A program made the position numbers and the translations under genes. Source: Thermoplasmata archaeon (GTDB lineage Archaea; Thermoplasmatota; Thermoplasmata; SG8-5). From it: a stretch of DNA of 6,881 nt. Below, in pieces: positions 4,877 to 6,881 of the stretch. The notes below the pieces were generated by a model. The model was given only the letters and a program-made list of their open reading frames with translations, made no database searches and was not told the origin of the DNA. Where the stretch lies: assembly GCA_030655715.1 (NCBI GenBank), contig JAUSPR010000272.1, positions 1-6,881 on the forward strand, in the 5' to 3' direction. How positions within the stretch are numbered: the first letter of the stretch is position 1; every line of letters begins with the position of its first letter.

Positions 4877-6881
4877 ATGCTATCCGAGAAGGAAATGAAA
4901 AAACAGGTTAAGGTGGAGGCCTCCAGGGACCCGGATAAATTCTTCCCGACCGAGACCATGAGAGTCCTTGGCCTGGAAAGAAAGCAATGTCCCAAGTGCG
5001 GCACCTACTTCTGGTCTGCGAATTCCGAACGGACAGTATGCGGCGAGCCAATGTGCGAAGGCGGTTATTCCTTCATCGGCAGAAAGGCCTGCGCCCATCA
5101 AATGGATTTCATCGGTGTCTGGCAGAGATTTTCAGATCTTTTTTCCAAACGTGGTTACACTCCGATTAATCGTTATCCATCCATTTCCCGATGGAACCCG
5201 ACTTCCGAATTCACATTGGCAAGCATCACAGACTTCCAGCCTTATGTGGTTCGAGGCGAGGTAAAACCGCCTGCTAATCCTTTGGTTGTTCCCCAAACTT
5301 GTCTCAGATTCAATGATGTTGACAATGTCGGCATAACCGGTCGTCATAATACCGGTTTCATCATGATAGGCCAGCATGCCTTTGAAAAAGGAGATAATTA
5401 CGACCAGGCAAAATACTTCGAGGACATTCATGCATGGCTCATCGAGGGAATGGGCATCCCGCTGGAGGATTTCGTGTATCACGAGGATGCATGGGCTGGT
5501 GGCGGTAACTTCGGTTGCAGTCTGGAATTTTTCTCTGGCGGTTTGGAAATCGGCAATCAGGTTTACACCATGTACGAGCGCGTCGGTGATAACCTGAAAC
5601 CGCTTGACATCAAGGTGCTGGACATGGGCATGGGTCAGGAACGGCCGGCCTGGTTTTCTCATGGTACTTCGACTTCCTACGAGCCCAATTTTCCGACTGT
5701 CATGGCGAAGCTTTTCGCAATTGCTGGAATAAGCCATAACGGCGAGGAAAAAGAGACCATGGCGAAATTTCTTCCCTATTCCGGGCTCCTGAATCTGGAT
5801 GATTCTGACGATATAGACAAAGTCTGGGTTGATATTGCGCGAAAGATTGATGTGGACGAACTCAAACTCAGGAACCAGGTAATGATGAGCGCCGGATTAT
5901 ACTCGGTTGCTGACCATGCCAGGGGGCTGTTGTTCGCTCTCACTGACGGCGGCCTTCCCTCGAACTCCGGAGGCGGTTACAATCTCCGTCTTATTTACAG
6001 AAGGGCCATGGACTTCATCCGAAAATACGGCTGGGATATTGATTTAGCGGACGTTTGCAAATGGCATGCCGAATACCTGAAGCCGCAGTTTCCCGAGATG
6101 CTGGATGCTATAAAAGAAGTCACTGAGATCCTTGAAAATGAAGAAACCAAGTACCACCAGACAAAAGAAAAAGCTCTTGCAACTGTCAGGAGATTGAAGG
6201 CGAAGGAAACGAACGTTTCAGTCAATGACCTTTTACAGCTTTATGACTCCCAGGGCATTACTCCCGACCTGCTTGTCGCCGAGGGCCTGGATGTCAAGAT
6301 TCCGGGTGATTTTTTCGCGCAGGTTACGGCATTGCATGAGACCTCCGAGGCAGCTGCAAAAACACTCAAGGAGGAGAAAATTGATTTGGGCCAGCTTCCG
6401 GAAACAGGCATTCTCTATTATTCAGATTATCTGAACCTTGATTTCGAGAGCGAAATACTTGTAGTGAAGGACAATAACATCGTACTCAAGGAAACTGCCT
6501 TCTACCCGACATCGGGAGGCCAGCTTCATGATATCGGTCATCTGGAAGGCCCTGGCAGGGTGAATGTTATTGATACTTTCAAGCAGGACGGCGTCATTGT
6601 CCACAAGGTGGAGGGCGACCTGGCCGGCTGGAAACCCGGAATCAAGGTGAAAGGCCATCTGGACAGAGCCAGAAGAATCCAGCTTTCCCAGCATCATACT
6701 GTTACTCATATCATAAACGGCGTGGCTAGACAGGTTCTCGGAAACCATATCTGGCAGGCCGGAGCCGAGAAAACCGAAGAAAAAGGCAGGCTGGATATTA
6801 CTCATTATGACTCGCTCACCCAGGAACAGTTGGACAAGATAGAAAGTGGTGCCAATCAGGCAATCAAGGATGCCATTCCCG
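4877..6881 (+). CDS. alaS: Alanine--tRNA ligase, archaeal type (3' partial)
   Basis: Class II synthetase that activates alanine with ATP, charges tRNA-Ala in the cytoplasm and hydrolyses mischarged Ser/Gly-tRNA-Ala. The first 668 codons are present and the frame runs off the window; archaeal AlaRS is usually near 900 residues, so the end of the editing domain and C-Ala are missing. Seen: zinc site C38-x2-C41-x13-C55-x4-C60 with CGTYFW; catalytic core with SRWNPTSEFTLASITDFQP; motif 2 region R144-FNDVDNVGITGRH and GQHAFE; motif 3 LDMGMGQER (R256), where most homologues have TGxGLER; NSGGGYNLRLIYRRAM of the tRNA-binding helices; editing-domain AFYPTSGGQ (S546-Q549) and HTVTH (H607, H611). The CxxxH pair lies beyond the window. 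ATG at 4877 is chosen because the TATA box predicts a leaderless start there. ATG at 4895 has only a weak GAAGGA two bases before it. The gene diverges from the small membrane gene. Confidence 0.96.
   Translation, partial: MLSEKEMKKQVKVEASRDPDKFFPTETMRVLGLERKQCPKCGTYFWSANSERTVCGEPMCEGGYSFIGRKACAHQMDFIGVWQRFSDLFSKRGYTPINRYPSISRWNPTSEFTLASITDFQPYVVRGEVKPPANPLVVPQTCLRFNDVDNVGITGRHNTGFIMIGQHAFEKGDNYDQAKYFEDIHAWLIEGMGIPLEDFVYHEDAWAGGGNFGCSLEFFSGGLEIGNQVYTMYERVGDNLKPLDIKVLDMGMGQERPAWFSHGTSTSYEPNFPTVMAKLFAIAGISHNGEEKETMAKFLPYSGLLNLDDSDDIDKVWVDIARKIDVDELKLRNQVMMSAGLYSVADHARGLLFALTDGGLPSNSGGGYNLRLIYRRAMDFIRKYGWDIDLADVCKWHAEYLKPQFPEMLDAIKEVTEILENEETKYHQTKEKALATVRRLKAKETNVSVNDLLQLYDSQGITPDLLVAEGLDVKIPGDFFAQVTALHETSEAAAKTLKEEKIDLGQLPETGILYYSDYLNLDFESEILVVKDNNIVLKETAFYPTSGGQLHDIGHLEGPGRVNVIDTFKQDGVIVHKVEGDLAGWKPGIKVKGHLDRARRIQLSQHHTVTHIINGVARQVLGNHIWQAGAEKTEEKGRLDITHYDSLTQEQLDKIESGANQAIKDAIP

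Noticed and set aside
5132..5737. 201-codon open frame on the minus strand inside alaS
   Set aside because: It lies wholly opposite the conserved catalytic core of alaS, has no family resemblance and no start signals; it is a shadow of the real gene.

Overview
The window is archaeal. It carries an archaeal-type alanyl-tRNA synthetase with an N-terminal four-cysteine zinc site, a tRNA-Met with a bulge-helix-bulge intron, TATA/BRE-type promoters, and a large, sequon-rich surface protein built from NosD beta-helix and Ig-like domains. The AlaRS N-terminal extension and the leaderless promoter style point to Thermoplasmatota or a related euryarchaeal group. This lineage call is from pattern memory and is moderate at best.

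Layout. Positions 1-3929 (+) hold the 3' part of a very large gene for an exported, C-terminally membrane-anchored modular protein; its true start lies upstream of the window. Positions 3971-4080 (-) are an elongator tRNA-Met(CAT) gene with a 36-nt intron at 37/38, its own TATA box and an oligo-T terminator. Positions 4081-4229 contain the tRNA promoter, a GC-rich hairpin and an oligo-T tract that probably ends the next minus-strand gene. Positions 4230-4427 (-) are a small gene for a 65-residue putative single-pass membrane protein with a strong Shine-Dalgarno sequence that abuts a perfect 11-bp hairpin. Positions 4473-4876 are about 400 bases without a convincing gene, but they hold strong inverted-repeat structure, notably a 76-nt element ending just before the alaS promoter. 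Positions 4877-6881 (+) are the 5' three quarters of alaS, probably a leaderless gene, running off the window end.

The surface protein and the tRNA genes converge with only about 40 bases between them. The tRNA and the small membrane protein gene lie in the same direction, and alaS diverges from them. There is no metabolic link between the surface protein and alaS. The intergenic DNA around 4430-4850 is the part least explained by known features: the hairpin next to the ribosome binding site and the 76-nt element next to the alaS promoter are the best candidates for undescribed regulatory or RNA function. I did not find a CRISPR array, insertion sequence, or defence or mobile system.
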